Positions 7,651 to 16,730 are shown, counted from the first letter of the stretch. The stretch: 47,420 nucleotides of DNA from DAOTWA01 sp034435955 (GCA_034435955.1 DAOTWA010000065.1:1-47420), one strand, 5' to 3'. Notes: a model not told the origin generated them from the letters alone. Numbers and translations: made by a program.

Positions 7651-8565
7651 ATGGGACTATTCGTCGTTGGAGTCCGTTTCTCAAAAGTTGGAAAGCTCTA
7701 TCATTTCGACGCCAGCAAAATAACCGATTTGCGCAACGGCGACCACGTGGTGGTCGAGACGAGCCGAGGCTGGCAGTTGGGCGAAGTGGCGCAAATTCTC
7801 TCCCAGCCGCCGGCGGGCGTCGAGAGCAGCCTGAAACCGGTCGATCGGCGGGCGACGCCGCGCGATCTGCTGATGCGTCAAATGTGGCAGGCCAAAGAAG
7901 CCGAGGTGCTGGTCAATGCACGGGCGCGGGCTAAAGAGCTGGCACTCAAGGGGGTCAAGATCGTCGCCGCCGAGTACAGCTTCGATGGTTCGCGTCTGGC
8001 CATCTTGTATACGACCGAGACGGAAGAGAAAGCCGACCTGAAATCATTGCGGCAGGATATGCAGCGCATGTACAACCAGAGCCAGGTCGAGATGCGCCAG
8101 ATTGGGCCGCGCGATGCGGCCAAGATCATGGGCGGCATGGGCGCCTGCGGGTTGGAGACGCGCTGCTGCTCGAAATTCCTGACCGATTTCAGCTCGATCT
8201 CCATCCGTATGGCCAAGGAGCAGGGCATCTCGCTAACCCCGTCCGAGATCACGGGCATGTGCGGCCGCCTGCGCTGCTGCCTGATCTACGAATATGAACA
8301 ATATGTCGAGGCGCGCAAGGAACTGCCCAAGCGCAACAAGCGCGTGATCACTCCTCTGGGCGAGGGCAAAGTCGTGGATGTGGCGCCCATCCGCCAGACG
8401 GTTATCGTGGAGCTGGCCGATATCGGCAGGCGGGAGTTTCCCAAAGATGATATCAAGCCAGCCGACGAATACGAAGCCTTCACCCAAAAGGCACAGAACG
8501 GCTGCGGCAATGAATGCTCCTGCAAGACGAACGGTGGCGATAAAGGAGCTGGAAAGGGAAAATGA
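7651..8565 (+). CDS. ricT: PSP1-domain protein, RicT (YaaT) family
   Basis: About 304 residues. The N-terminus FVVGVRFSKVGKLYHFDA and the cysteine-rich GACGLETRCCSKFL and GMCGRLRCCLIYEY segments are those of RicT/YaaT. In Bacillus RicT forms the Y-complex with RicA and RicF, carrying Fe-S clusters and affecting mRNA maturation, sporulation and competence. The C-terminus adds a small CGNECSC tail. A TATAAT at 7638-7643 ends 7 bases before the ATG at 7651, which fits leaderless initiation; an ATG at 7642 overlaps that box and lacks a ribosome site. The stop overlaps the next gene by 4 bases. Confidence 0.88.
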   Translation: MGLFVVGVRFSKVGKLYHFDASKITDLRNGDHVVVETSRGWQLGEVAQILSQPPAGVESSLKPVDRRATPRDLLMRQMWQAKEAEVLVNARARAKELALKGVKIVAAEYSFDGSRLAILYTTETEEKADLKSLRQDMQRMYNQSQVEMRQIGPRDAAKIMGGMGACGLETRCCSKFLTDFSSISIRMAKEQGISLTPSEITGMCGRLRCCLIYEYEQYVEARKELPKRNKRVITPLGEGKVVDVAPIRQTVIVELADIGRREFPKDDIKPADEYEAFTQKAQNGCGNECSCKTNGGDKGAGKGK

Positions 8566-9284
8566 TCCTCTATCCTGAAGGGTGGGGTGAGAGCCAGCGG
8601 ATACTGGTGATCCTGGCCCATCCCGACGATCCGGAATTCTTTTGCGGCGCGACGATTGCCCGGTGGACAACAGCCGGGCATCGTGTCGAATACTGTCTGC
8701 TCACCCGCGGCGACAAAGGCAATGACAATCCAGATTTCGGAGGCGAGCAGGTGGCGCGCATGCGCGAAGAAGAACAGCGCGCCGCTGCAGCCGTACTCGG
8801 GGTTGTGGACGTACGTTTTCTGGACTACCCGGACGGTTATCTGGTGGCGGATATCGGCTTGCGGCGCGAAGTGGTACGGGTCATCCGCCAGGTGAGGCCG
8901 GACATTCTGGTAACCTGCGATCCGACCAACCTTTTCCCGCGCGCAAATGCCATCAATCACGCCGACCACCGTGCAGCCGGACAGGCCGTGTTGGATGCTT
9001 ACTATCCGGGCGCGGGCAACCGCATGTTTTTCCCCGAGCTGCTGGAGGAGGGGCTCCAACCCCATCGGGTGAAGGAGCTGTGGCTCGCCTCAGCAAGCCA
9101 ACCGAATGTAGTTCTGGATGTGACCGACCACTGGGAAACAAAACTGCGCGCCCTGCACGCCCATGCCAGCCAGATCGGCGACCCAGAGAAGTTTGACGAG
9201 CGTATGCGCGCACGCCACACCGCCGACAGCACGGCCGAAGCGCCGCGTTACGAGGAACGGTTCTACCGGCTGATATTCGATTGA
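8562..9284 (+). CDS. LmbE/PIG-L family zinc-dependent deacetylase
   Basis: 240 residues with the family's metal-binding signatures: AHPDDPEFFCG near residue 19 and NHADHRAAG about two thirds along. PIG-L/LmbE enzymes remove acetyl groups from N-acetylglucosamine conjugates (for example in bacillithiol or mycothiol synthesis) or other small molecules. The substrate cannot be read from the sequence. The ATG overlaps the ricT stop in ATGA, so translation is probably coupled. The M20 amidohydrolase gene begins 4 bases after its stop. Confidence 0.9.
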   Translation: MILYPEGWGESQRILVILAHPDDPEFFCGATIARWTTAGHRVEYCLLTRGDKGNDNPDFGGEQVARMREEEQRAAAAVLGVVDVRFLDYPDGYLVADIGLRREVVRVIRQVRPDILVTCDPTNLFPRANAINHADHRAAGQAVLDAYYPGAGNRMFFPELLEEGLQPHRVKELWLASASQPNVVLDVTDHWETKLRALHAHASQIGDPEKFDERMRARHTADSTAEAPRYEERFYRLIFD

Positions 9285-9288
9285 TGAG

Positions 9289-10464
9289 ATGAGCGATTTT
9301 TACCAGGAAGCGCAAGACCTGTTCGATTACACGCGCCGGCTAAGGCGCGACTTTCACCGCCATCCGGAGCTTGGCTTTCACGAGACGCGCACAGCCAGCA
9401 TCGTGGCAGAGGAGCTGGTCAAATTGGGTATGAAAGTGCGCACCGGGGTTGGCAGGACCGGCGTGCTCGGCCTTCTAGAAGGATCTAAGGCAGGTTCGGT
9501 CGTGCTTCTACGCTTCGACATGGACGCGCTGCCAATCAACGAGGAAAGCGGGGCAGAGTACGCTTCAGAGAACTCCGGCGTGATGCATGCCTGCGGTCAT
9601 GACGGCCACATGGCGATCGGCTTAAGCGTGGCGCATTTGCTCACGCGGCGACGCTCGGAGTTGAACGGGACGATTAAATTCGTCTTCCAGCCGGCCGAAG
9701 AAGGTCTGGGCGGTGCCCACAGCATGATCGAGGACGGAGTCCTGGAACAGCCCAAACCGGATGTGTGTCTGGCGATGCACCTGTGGAACGAGCGGCCGGT
9801 CGGTTGGCTGGCGCTGGTACCGGGACCCTTCATGGCTGGCAGCGACCTGTTTCGGGTGCGCCTGACCGGAAAGGGCGGGCACGGCGCCCTGCCCCACGAG
9901 ACGGTTGACCCGGTGCTGGCGGCAGCGCAGGTGATCACCGCTTTGCAGAGCATTGTCTCACGCAATGTTTCGCCGCTCCAAACGGCCGTGGTCAGCGTTA
10001 CCCAGGTATCTGCCGGGGATGCGTTCAACGTCATCCCAGCAGAAGCCAGATTACAAGGCACGATCCGCGCGTTCGAGGCGCAGGTGAGGGAAAAGGTACT
10101 GGCGCGCTTCGAAGAAATCGTCCATGGCGTGGCCGGAGCGATGGGTTGCCAGGCGGAAATCGAGATGCTGCCGAACACGCCAGCGGTTGTGAACGATCTG
10201 CGCATTACGAAAAAGCTGCAGGGTATCGTGGAAGAGGCGCTGCCGGATGCCATCGTGGACGATTCGTTCCGCACGATGGTCTCGGAGGATATGGCCGAAA
10301 TGATGGAGAGAATCCCGGGCTGCTATTTCATGGTTGGATCGGGGAATGCGGAAAGGGGTTTGAACGCCAGCCACCATTCACCGGCCTTCGATTTCGACGA
10401 AGCCGCATTGCCGCGCGCAGTGGCCTTTATGTGCGCAGCCGCCATGGAATTGCTAAGGGGGTGA
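9289..10464 (+). CDS. M20-family amidohydrolase (hippurate/IAA-amino-acid hydrolase type)
   Basis: 391 residues, full length for the M20D group. Metal-site stretches are visible: MHACGHDGHMAIGL, FQPAEEGLGGAHSMIEDG, and a late HHSPAFDFDE. The dimerisation domain is the middle section with GKGGHGALPHETVDPV. These enzymes hydrolyse N-acyl or amide bonds of amino acids and small amides. The position between a deacetylase and a BtuF-like receptor suggests catabolism or salvage, but the substrate is unknown. Confidence 0.92.
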   Translation: MSDFYQEAQDLFDYTRRLRRDFHRHPELGFHETRTASIVAEELVKLGMKVRTGVGRTGVLGLLEGSKAGSVVLLRFDMDALPINEESGAEYASENSGVMHACGHDGHMAIGLSVAHLLTRRRSELNGTIKFVFQPAEEGLGGAHSMIEDGVLEQPKPDVCLAMHLWNERPVGWLALVPGPFMAGSDLFRVRLTGKGGHGALPHETVDPVLAAAQVITALQSIVSRNVSPLQTAVVSVTQVSAGDAFNVIPAEARLQGTIRAFEAQVREKVLARFEEIVHGVAGAMGCQAEIEMLPNTPAVVNDLRITKKLQGIVEEALPDAIVDDSFRTMVSEDMAEMMERIPGCYFMVGSGNAERGLNASHHSPAFDFDEAALPRAVAFMCAAAMELLRG

Positions 10465-10467
10465 GTA

Positions 10468-11382
10468 ATGGAAACGGATGCCAGTCTGTCGCGGGGATTT
10501 GAGGATGCACCCGACCTGACCGGAGCACCGCAACGCGTCGTGTCGCTGGTGCCCTCGATCACCGAAAGCCTGTTCGATTTGGGGGTCGGGGATGCGGTGG
10601 TCGGAGTGAGCGACTACTGCAGCCAGCCTTTCGAGCGGGTGCGGAATTTGCCGCGCGTGGGCGGCATCAATGACCCGCGGGTGGAGGATATTCTGGCTCT
10701 ACGCCCGCAATTGGTCATCGCCGGGCGGGAAGAAAACCCACGCCAGGCGGTCGAAGCATTGCGCGCGCGGGGCGTTCCGGTTTGGGTGGTCTCGCCGCGC
10801 TCGGTACAACAGACCGTGGCCATGTTGTGGGAGCTGGTGGGCATTTTTCAGAGCGCAGCGGCGCGTTTGAGGCTGCAAACACTTGAGGTCACGCTGGAGT
10901 GGGCTCAACACGCCATGGCGGACCAACCACGCGTGCGCTATTTCTGTCCGATCTGGCGCGAGGATCACCCGACCGCTGGCGTGTGGTGGATGACCTTCAA
11001 CAGTGAAACGTACGCGCATGATCTGCTGTCCCTGTTGGGCGGAGAGAACATTTTTGCCGGGCGCAGGCGGCGTTATCCTTTGGAAGCTGACCTGGGCCTG
11101 GCGGTGGAAGAAGAGGCGCCCGGCGGGCGCGACGTTCGCTATCCGCGGGTGAGCCTGGCGGAGGCGGCGGCAGCCGCGCCAGACTGCATCCTCCTGCCGA
11201 GCGAACCTTTCCGCTTCGAGGGACGGTATATAGAAGAACTGGCCGGGCTGCTGGCGGACACGCCGGCGGTACGGGAAGGCCGGCTGGTGACCGTTGATGG
11301 CAGCCTGGTAACGTGGTATGGGACGCGGACAGTCAAGGCAGTGACGGAACTCGCGAATCTGTTCGTTTCGGGAGGAATGTAA
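10468..11382 (+). CDS. BtuF-like periplasmic-binding-fold protein without a signal peptide
   Basis: 304 residues of the helical-backbone metal-receptor fold (PQRVVSLVPSITESLFDLGV, then VVGVSDYC, LPRVGGINDPRVEDILALRPQLVIA). Members capture cobalamin or iron complexes for ABC import. No signal peptide, lipobox or adjacent permease or ATPase gene is seen; the N-terminus METDASLSRGFEDAPD is acidic. It may therefore be a cytosolic relative rather than a transport receptor. The strong ribosome site GGGGGTGAG supports the start, so the missing signal is unlikely to be a start-choice error. Confidence 0.8.
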   Translation: METDASLSRGFEDAPDLTGAPQRVVSLVPSITESLFDLGVGDAVVGVSDYCSQPFERVRNLPRVGGINDPRVEDILALRPQLVIAGREENPRQAVEALRARGVPVWVVSPRSVQQTVAMLWELVGIFQSAAARLRLQTLEVTLEWAQHAMADQPRVRYFCPIWREDHPTAGVWWMTFNSETYAHDLLSLLGGENIFAGRRRRYPLEADLGLAVEEEAPGGRDVRYPRVSLAEAAAAAPDCILLPSEPFRFEGRYIEELAGLLADTPAVREGRLVTVDGSLVTWYGTRTVKAVTELANLFVSGGM

Positions 11383-11405
11383 TATTTCCAAGGACGAAAG
11401 TCACG

Positions 11406-11434
11406 TTGACGGCGGTTCGGCCGAGTGCTACACT
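11406..11434 (+). promoter_or_regulatory. Promoter of the gntR-korAB operon
   Basis: TTGACG (11406-11411), 17-base spacer, TACACT (11429-11434). The predicted start of transcription is near 11441, just before the palindromic operator at 11448-11467. Confidence 0.65.
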
Positions 11435-11447
11435 GAATTTGCAAGAA

Positions 11448-11467
11448 TGATCTGATTAATCAAATCA
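11448..11467. promoter_or_regulatory. Palindromic operator, probably for the GntR regulator
   Basis: TGATCTGATTAATCAAATCA is a 20-bp palindrome with one mismatched pair (C at position 5 opposite A at position 16). It sits directly downstream of the promoter, at the transcription start, and 30 bases before the GntR gene. That is the usual place for an autoregulatory operator. The assignment to this regulator is inferred. Confidence 0.7.
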
Positions 11468-11497
11468 TATCAAGATAGATTCTTGTATCGCTGACCG

Positions 11498-12196
11498 TTG
11501 AACGAACGTCCCGCCCCCGATTTGCTGTCCGATTTTCTGCGCTACCTGGCCACGCATGCAAATGAGAACGGTGGGCGCATCCCACCCCTGGCGGAGATCA
11601 GCCGGGAGTTAGGGGTCAGCGTGGCCAGCCTGAGGGAGCAGCTCGAGGTGGCTCGCGCGCTTGGACTGGTGGAGGTGCGTCCGCGCACGGGCATTCGTCG
11701 GCTGCCGTACACCTTCCAGCCGGCGGTGCGTCAGAGTCTGGCGTACGCCATCGCGATCGATCCACGCGCTTTCAATGCCTTTTCCGACCTGCGCAATCAC
11801 ATCGAGACGGCGTATTGGTACGAAGCCGTCGGGCGGTTGAACTCCGAGGATCATGATATCCTGCGCGGATTGATCGTCAGCGCGAAGGAGAAGCTGGCTT
11901 CCTCGCCGCCGCAAATCCCTCACAAAGAGCACCGCGACCTTCATCTGACCATCTACCGCAGGTTGAACAATCCCTTCGTGCAGGGTTTGCTTGAAACTTA
12001 TTGGGAACTGTATGAGGCAGTCGGCCTGAATATCTACACTGATTTTACTTACCTGCAACAGGTCTGGCGGTATCACGAGCGCATGGTGGAGGCAATTTGC
12101 AGCCGTGATTACGCTGCCGGGTATCAGGCGCTCAGCGAGCACAACGAACTGCTTTATCGGCGGTCCAAGCCAGCGGTCGGTCAGAATTTCGAATAG
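11498..12196 (+). CDS. GntR-family regulator, FadR (FCD) subgroup
   Basis: 232 residues. The N-terminal winged helix (about 8-70, with RIPPLAEISRELGVSVASLREQLEVARALGLVEVRPRTGIRRLP) is typical of GntR. The C-terminal helical part, with FNAFSDLRNHIETAYWYEAV, KEHRDLHLTIYRRLNNPFV and YHERMVEAICSRDYAAGYQALSEH, is an FCD ligand-binding domain with metal-site Asp/His residues. The start is TTG at 11498, the first start codon after an in-frame stop; no ribosome site is obvious. It lies just upstream of korA-korB and is likely to regulate them; the ligand is unknown, perhaps an organic acid. Confidence 0.88.
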   Translation: MNERPAPDLLSDFLRYLATHANENGGRIPPLAEISRELGVSVASLREQLEVARALGLVEVRPRTGIRRLPYTFQPAVRQSLAYAIAIDPRAFNAFSDLRNHIETAYWYEAVGRLNSEDHDILRGLIVSAKEKLASSPPQIPHKEHRDLHLTIYRRLNNPFVQGLLETYWELYEAVGLNIYTDFTYLQQVWRYHERMVEAICSRDYAAGYQALSEHNELLYRRSKPAVGQNFE

Positions 12197-12207
12197 CCCT
12201 CAAAATG

Positions 12208-12235
12208 ATCCCAGGATGTGCTGCCGTCCTGGGAT
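12208..12235 (+). promoter_or_regulatory. Hairpin in the gntR-korA intercistronic gap
   Basis: ATCCCAGGA (12208-12216) pairs perfectly with TCCTGGGAT (12227-12235) around a 10-base loop. It stands about 10 bases before the AGGAG ribosome site of korA. There is no T-run, so it is more likely an RNA-stability or translation element than a terminator. Confidence 0.6.
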
Positions 12236-12255
12236 TGACATCTCAGGAGTAAGAA

Positions 12256-14091
12256 ATGACCCATTCTACCGCGGTAAAATCTACTGCCCATAAATCCAAT
12301 AGCCACCCTGTGGTGAACGATTTTTGCATCACCGTGGGGACAGTCAACGGATCGGGCAGCCAGACCGCCAACCTCACTTTGCTACGGGCCCTCTTCCGCA
12401 TGGGGATTCCCGTCTCAGGGAAGAATATCTTCCCCTCCAATATTCAGGGTCTGCCCACCTGGTACACCATCCGGGTAAGCAAGGATGGTTATCTGGCTCG
12501 GGTGGAGCGCGAAGATATCGTCGTGGCGATGAATCCGGTTTCGTTTGGGCATGATCTGGCCAGCGTGACGCCCGGCGGGGCGTTCTATTACGCCGACGAC
12601 ATGAAATTTCCGATCACGCGCAACGATATCGTCCCGTATGCCATGCCGGTAAAGCAACTCGCCAGGGAAGCGGACGTCCCGCCCTCCTTGCGGGATTACA
12701 TCGCCAACATGGTTTATGTAGGAGTGCTGGCGCAAATGCTGGGGATCGATCTGGAGCGCATCTTAGAGGCGCTGAATTTCCATTTCAAAGGAAAAGAGAA
12801 GCCAATCCGCTCCAATTTCGATGTGGTTAAGGCAGCCGCCGAATGGGCGAGCGCCAACCTGGAGAAACGCGATCCCTACCGGGTCGAACGGATGAACGCC
12901 ACAGAAGGATACATCATGACGGATGGAAATACCGCGGCCGCTCTCGGCGCCATCTACGGGGGGATACAGTTCGCCGCCTGGTATCCGATTACCCCTGCTT
13001 CCAGCCTGGCCGAGACGCTCAATGAGTATCTGCCTCAGCTACGCAAGGACCCGGTAACCGGCAAGCAGACCTATGCGGTAGTCCAGGCGGAGGACGAGCT
13101 GGCCGCTGTGGGCATGGCAGTGGGCGCCGGTTGGGCTGGCCTGCGTGCGATGACCTCCACATCGGGCCCGGGCCTCAGTCTGATGACCGAATACGCCGGT
13201 CTGGCCTATTTCGCCGAAGTGCCGGTCGTCATCTGGGATGTGCAGCGCGTTGGTCCCAGCACCGGTCTGCCGACGCGCACTGCCCAGGGCGACCTGACCA
13301 TGGCATATTACATGAGCCACGGGGATACTCAGCATGTGCTGCTCCTCCCTGGCTCGGTCTCGGAATGCTTCGAGTTTGGCTGGCGCGCCTTCGATCTGGC
13401 CGAGCGCCTGCAGACGCTGGTCATCGTGCTCAGCGACCTGGATTTGGGCATGAACCAGTGGATGACCGAGAAATTCACCTATCCAGATCGGCCGATGGAC
13501 CGTGGCAAAGTACTGTGGGAAAAGGATCTTGAGCAGCTTAAGGGTGAATGGCACCGCTACCTGGATGTCGACGGCGACGGGATCACCTACCGCACGGTGC
13601 CGGGAAACCGCCATCCTCGCGCAGGCTGGTTCGCGCGCGGCACCGGCCACAACGAGTACGCCACGTACAGCGAATCGCCGCAAGACTGGGAGAATAATAT
13701 GCTGCGTCTGAAGAAGAAGTTCGAGACGGCGCGCCAGCTTGTACCCAAACCGGTCATAGCGGAAGGGAAGGGGGCCAAAATCGGTTTCATCGCCTATGGG
13801 TCCACGGATCCAGCTGTCAATGAAGCCCGTGATGTGCTCTCCGCGGGCGGGGTCGAAACCGATTACCTGCGCCTGCGCGCACTGCCTCTAAACACCGAGG
13901 TCAATGAATTCATCCAAGCCCATGAGCGTACTTACGTGGTGGAGCTGAATCGAGACGGCCAGCTCTGCCAGATACTCCGCGCGGAGCTACCCGCGGAGGC
14001 CGACCGGCTGCACTCACTGGCCCATATCGACGGCCTGCCGCTCACTGCGCGCTGGATCGTGCAGAAGCTGCTCGCTCAGGAGGAAAAATAA
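12256..14091 (+). CDS. korA: 2-oxoacid:ferredoxin oxidoreductase, fused gamma-alpha subunit (KorA)
   Basis: 611 residues. The gamma domain (about 20-200, with TVGTVNGSGSQTANLTLLRALFRMGIPV) is fused to the pyrimidine-binding alpha domain (about 213-600, with GYIMTDGNTAAALGAIYGGI, YPITPASSLAE and TSGPGLSLMTEYAGLA). With KorB it oxidatively decarboxylates a 2-oxoacid, most likely 2-oxoglutarate, to the acyl-CoA, reducing ferredoxin. AGGAG precedes the ATG. korB begins 2 bases after the stop. The exact 2-oxoacid cannot be fixed from sequence alone; sucCD elsewhere in the window could use succinyl-CoA. Confidence 0.92.
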   Translation: MTHSTAVKSTAHKSNSHPVVNDFCITVGTVNGSGSQTANLTLLRALFRMGIPVSGKNIFPSNIQGLPTWYTIRVSKDGYLARVEREDIVVAMNPVSFGHDLASVTPGGAFYYADDMKFPITRNDIVPYAMPVKQLAREADVPPSLRDYIANMVYVGVLAQMLGIDLERILEALNFHFKGKEKPIRSNFDVVKAAAEWASANLEKRDPYRVERMNATEGYIMTDGNTAAALGAIYGGIQFAAWYPITPASSLAETLNEYLPQLRKDPVTGKQTYAVVQAEDELAAVGMAVGAGWAGLRAMTSTSGPGLSLMTEYAGLAYFAEVPVVIWDVQRVGPSTGLPTRTAQGDLTMAYYMSHGDTQHVLLLPGSVSECFEFGWRAFDLAERLQTLVIVLSDLDLGMNQWMTEKFTYPDRPMDRGKVLWEKDLEQLKGEWHRYLDVDGDGITYRTVPGNRHPRAGWFARGTGHNEYATYSESPQDWENNMLRLKKKFETARQLVPKPVIAEGKGAKIGFIAYGSTDPAVNEARDVLSAGGVETDYLRLRALPLNTEVNEFIQAHERTYVVELNRDGQLCQILRAELPAEADRLHSLAHIDGLPLTARWIVQKLLAQEEK

Positions 14092-14093
14092 CC

Positions 14094-15149
14094 ATGGCCA
14101 CTCAGGCAACCCCCACGGTGAGCCCTGTCCCAGGGACGAACGCAATTGGCCTGACCCGCGCCGATTACAAGGGCGCTCCCAGCACACTCTGTCAGGGATG
14201 CGGCCACAATTCGATCTCCTCACAGATCATCGCGGCGACATTTGAGCTCGGGTTGCTGCCCGAGCAGATCGTGAAATTCAGCGGCATCGGCTGCTCGAGC
14301 AAAAGCCCCACCTATTTTCTCGGCCGCTCGTTCGGCTTCAATGGCCTGCACGGGCGGATGCCTTCGCTGGCCGAAGGCGCGCTGTTCGCCGATACCTCGC
14401 TCAAAGGCATCGGTGTGAGCGGCGATGGGGATACTGCCAGCATCGGTTTAGGGCAGTTTAAGCATCTGGTGCGACGTAACCTCCCGATCGTTTATATCGT
14501 CGAGAACAACGGGGTGTACGGATTGACCAAAGGACAGTTCTCGGCTACTGCCGAGCGCGGTCTCGAGCTGAAGAAGCAGGGCACCAACCCTTATGTTCCG
14601 ATTGACATCTGCATGGAGGCGCTTGCCTCGAACGCATCCTTCGTGGCGCGCTCGTTCGCGGGCGATCCTCGCCAGGTGAAGGAGCTGATCAAAGCCGCCT
14701 TCAGCCACAACGGCGTGGCGGTATTAGATATCATCAGCCCATGCGTCACATTTAATAACCAGGAACAGACGATTCACTCCTACACGTTTGGTAAGGCTCA
14801 TGAGGAGCCATTGCATGAGATCTCTTACGTACCGGCCCGGGAAGAAATCACCATCGAGGATTTTGAAGAAGGCACGGTGCGCGAGGTGACACTGCACGAC
14901 GGCTCGGAAATCATCCTCAAGAAGCTGGACAAATACTACGATCCAACCGACCGCGGCGAGGCGCTGCACATGTTGGAGCAGGCGGAACGGAATGGCTGGC
15001 TGATTACCGGATTGATCTACATCAACCCCAACCAACCGACCCTGTTCGATTATTACGATCTGCCGGACACGCCGCTTAACCGGCTGGGCGAAGACCGACT
15101 GCGCCCGCCGCGTGAAACCATCGATATGGTCAATTCGTGGATGTTTTAA
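14094..15149 (+). CDS. korB: 2-oxoacid:ferredoxin oxidoreductase beta subunit (KorB)
   Basis: 351 residues, the thiamine-diphosphate-binding subunit. The [4Fe-4S] ligands fit LCQGCGHN, GIGCSSKSP and a later SPCVTFN. The TPP motif is GDGDTASIGLGQF, followed by ENNGVYGLTKGQFS. It pairs with KorA directly upstream (AGGAGG lies over the korA end). The C-terminus is about 50 residues longer than short KorB proteins, ending in PRETIDMVNSWMF. A strong terminator follows. Confidence 0.93.
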   Translation: MATQATPTVSPVPGTNAIGLTRADYKGAPSTLCQGCGHNSISSQIIAATFELGLLPEQIVKFSGIGCSSKSPTYFLGRSFGFNGLHGRMPSLAEGALFADTSLKGIGVSGDGDTASIGLGQFKHLVRRNLPIVYIVENNGVYGLTKGQFSATAERGLELKKQGTNPYVPIDICMEALASNASFVARSFAGDPRQVKELIKAAFSHNGVAVLDIISPCVTFNNQEQTIHSYTFGKAHEEPLHEISYVPAREEITIEDFEEGTVREVTLHDGSEIILKKLDKYYDPTDRGEALHMLEQAERNGWLITGLIYINPNQPTLFDYYDLPDTPLNRLGEDRLRPPRETIDMVNSWMF

Positions 15150-15160
15150 GGTAATAAACG

Positions 15161-15201
15161 AAAAAGCGCTCCGGACTTGTAGCAGGTCTGGAGCGCTTTT
15201 T
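15161..15201. terminator. Bidirectional terminator after korB
   Basis: AAAAAGCGCTCCGGAC (15161-15176) pairs with GTCTGGAGCGCTTTTT (15186-15201) with one wobble pair. The flanking A-run and T-run make it work on both strands: for korB on the plus strand and for the transporter gene ending at 15219 on the minus strand. Confidence 0.9.
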
Positions 15202-15218
15202 ATATCCCGGATCACCCT

Positions 15219-16730
15219 TCACAGGCGCACTGCAGAGGAAGCGCGGCCTTGCGAGCGCTGACGGCGGAGCGCCTGACGGCGCGCCAGCAGCAGGCGGATG
15301 CGGGTCTGCCGCTCGCGCGAGAGCGGGTAAAACCAGGCAATGCCTACCGCGCTGAGCAGCAGAACTGCTACAACCGGGCCGGTCAGGGTGCGGATGGCGC
15401 CCAGCGTCACGCTGCTCTGAGCGAATACGGTGACGTTGACTGGCGGGGCCTGGTAGCCGAACCAACCAAGAACCTGCAGCGCCAGGAAGATGGCGAATGC
15501 GCTGCTCAACTTGCGCACGAAGTTCACCGTGCCGTAGTACATTCCTTCGCGGCGGCGGTTTGTGCGCAGCTCGTCCCAATCGATTACGTCCGGGAAGATC
15601 GATTCGGGCATCACGTGGGCGGTCGAGACGCTGATGCCGGCCAGGACGGCCAGGCCCAGAATCAGTCCGATCTGCCCCGGCTGGATGGCCAGGACGAGCA
15701 GTTGCACAACGATCCAAAAGCCCATGCCGAGTATGTAGGCATCGCGCTTGCTCAGCCGTCCGGAGACCCAGGTCCACAGCGGCAAGGAGGCGGTAGCGGT
15801 GATCATCAGCAGGCCCAGCACGACCGAAGCCAGAGCGATGTCACTTCCGAGCAGGTGGACTTTGATGAGCAAGTCGCCGCGCCCGACCCAATAAATCAAA
15901 AAATAAGGCAGCATCAAGGCGACGATATCGAAGGCGATCCAGTTAAGCACGTAGATGCCGGCCGCAAAACGGAATGGCGTGTTCGCCCACAGCATGTCGA
16001 GGGTCTGACGGAAGGTGAGCTTCTCTTCTCTCTGCTCGGGTCGTTCGAGGTTGCGCTCGCGGATGAAGAAAAAGATCAACAAATAGGGTATGGCGGCCAG
16101 CGCACCGAACATCGCCGCGACGGTCAGATAGCCCTGCTGGAGGGTTAAGCCGGCCTTCAGGCTGGATTGGACGATCATCGGCGCGGCCACGGCTGTGACG
16201 AGCGAGGCCAGCAGATTGAAAAACATGCGCAGGCCGGTCAGGTTTGTGCGCTCGTCGTAGCCGGGGGCGATCTCGGGGGTAAGGGCTAGGTATGGTACGG
16301 TGACCAGCGTCTGCACGGTATCACTCAGCATGTACGCCAGGGTGACGGTGACCGCCACGGCGATCTGGCTCTGCCAGGGAGGCGCCCACCACAGCACCAG
16401 AAAAGCGAAGGTGAACGGCAGGGCGAAGATGATCAGGAAAGGCCGCCGCCGGCCCCAGCGTGTGTGCACCCGATCGCTCAATGAGCCGACCAAGGGATCA
16501 TTGATGGCATCCCACAGGACGCTGACGAAGGCTGCCATCGACGCCAGGCGCGGGTCGAGGCCGACCACATCGGTGAGAAAAATGGCGTAAAAGATCTGGC
16601 GCAGGGTGTTGAAGCTGGCCCGACTCCAGTCGCCGCTGCCGTAGACAAGCTTCTGGAAGATGGTCAGGCGAGGTATTCCGGCATTTTCATCGGTCAAAAC
16701 AGTTTCTTCGGTGAGCTGTTCAACGGGCAT
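15219..16730 (-). CDS. GPH-family sugar:cation symporter (MFS, MelB-like)
   Basis: 503 residues with about 12 membrane segments. The GPH signatures are present: FLTDVVGLDPRLASMAAFVSVLWDAINDPLVGSLSDR in the first two helices, and RTRWGRRRPFLI-like VHTRWGRRRPFLII in loop 2-3. Such proteins import glycosides, pentosides or hexuronides with Na+ or H+. The start at 16730 (MPVEQ) is chosen because GGGAGG lies 4 bases upstream; a start 12 bases earlier has no ribosome site. It is the last gene of the minus-strand run from argF, with no sugar-hydrolase neighbour to suggest a substrate. Confidence 0.88.
   Translation of the reverse strand: MPVEQLTEETVLTDENAGIPRLTIFQKLVYGSGDWSRASFNTLRQIFYAIFLTDVVGLDPRLASMAAFVSVLWDAINDPLVGSLSDRVHTRWGRRRPFLIIFALPFTFAFLVLWWAPPWQSQIAVAVTVTLAYMLSDTVQTLVTVPYLALTPEIAPGYDERTNLTGLRMFFNLLASLVTAVAAPMIVQSSLKAGLTLQQGYLTVAAMFGALAAIPYLLIFFFIRERNLERPEQREEKLTFRQTLDMLWANTPFRFAAGIYVLNWIAFDIVALMLPYFLIYWVGRGDLLIKVHLLGSDIALASVVLGLLMITATASLPLWTWVSGRLSKRDAYILGMGFWIVVQLLVLAIQPGQIGLILGLAVLAGISVSTAHVMPESIFPDVIDWDELRTNRRREGMYYGTVNFVRKLSSAFAIFLALQVLGWFGYQAPPVNVTVFAQSSVTLGAIRTLTGPVVAVLLLSAVGIAWFYPLSRERQTRIRLLLARRQALRRQRSQGRASSAVRL

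Noticed and set aside
15249..16148. A 299-codon open frame antisense to the GPH transporter
   Set aside because: It is a shadow of the transporter gene, lacks a ribosome site and any family feature.
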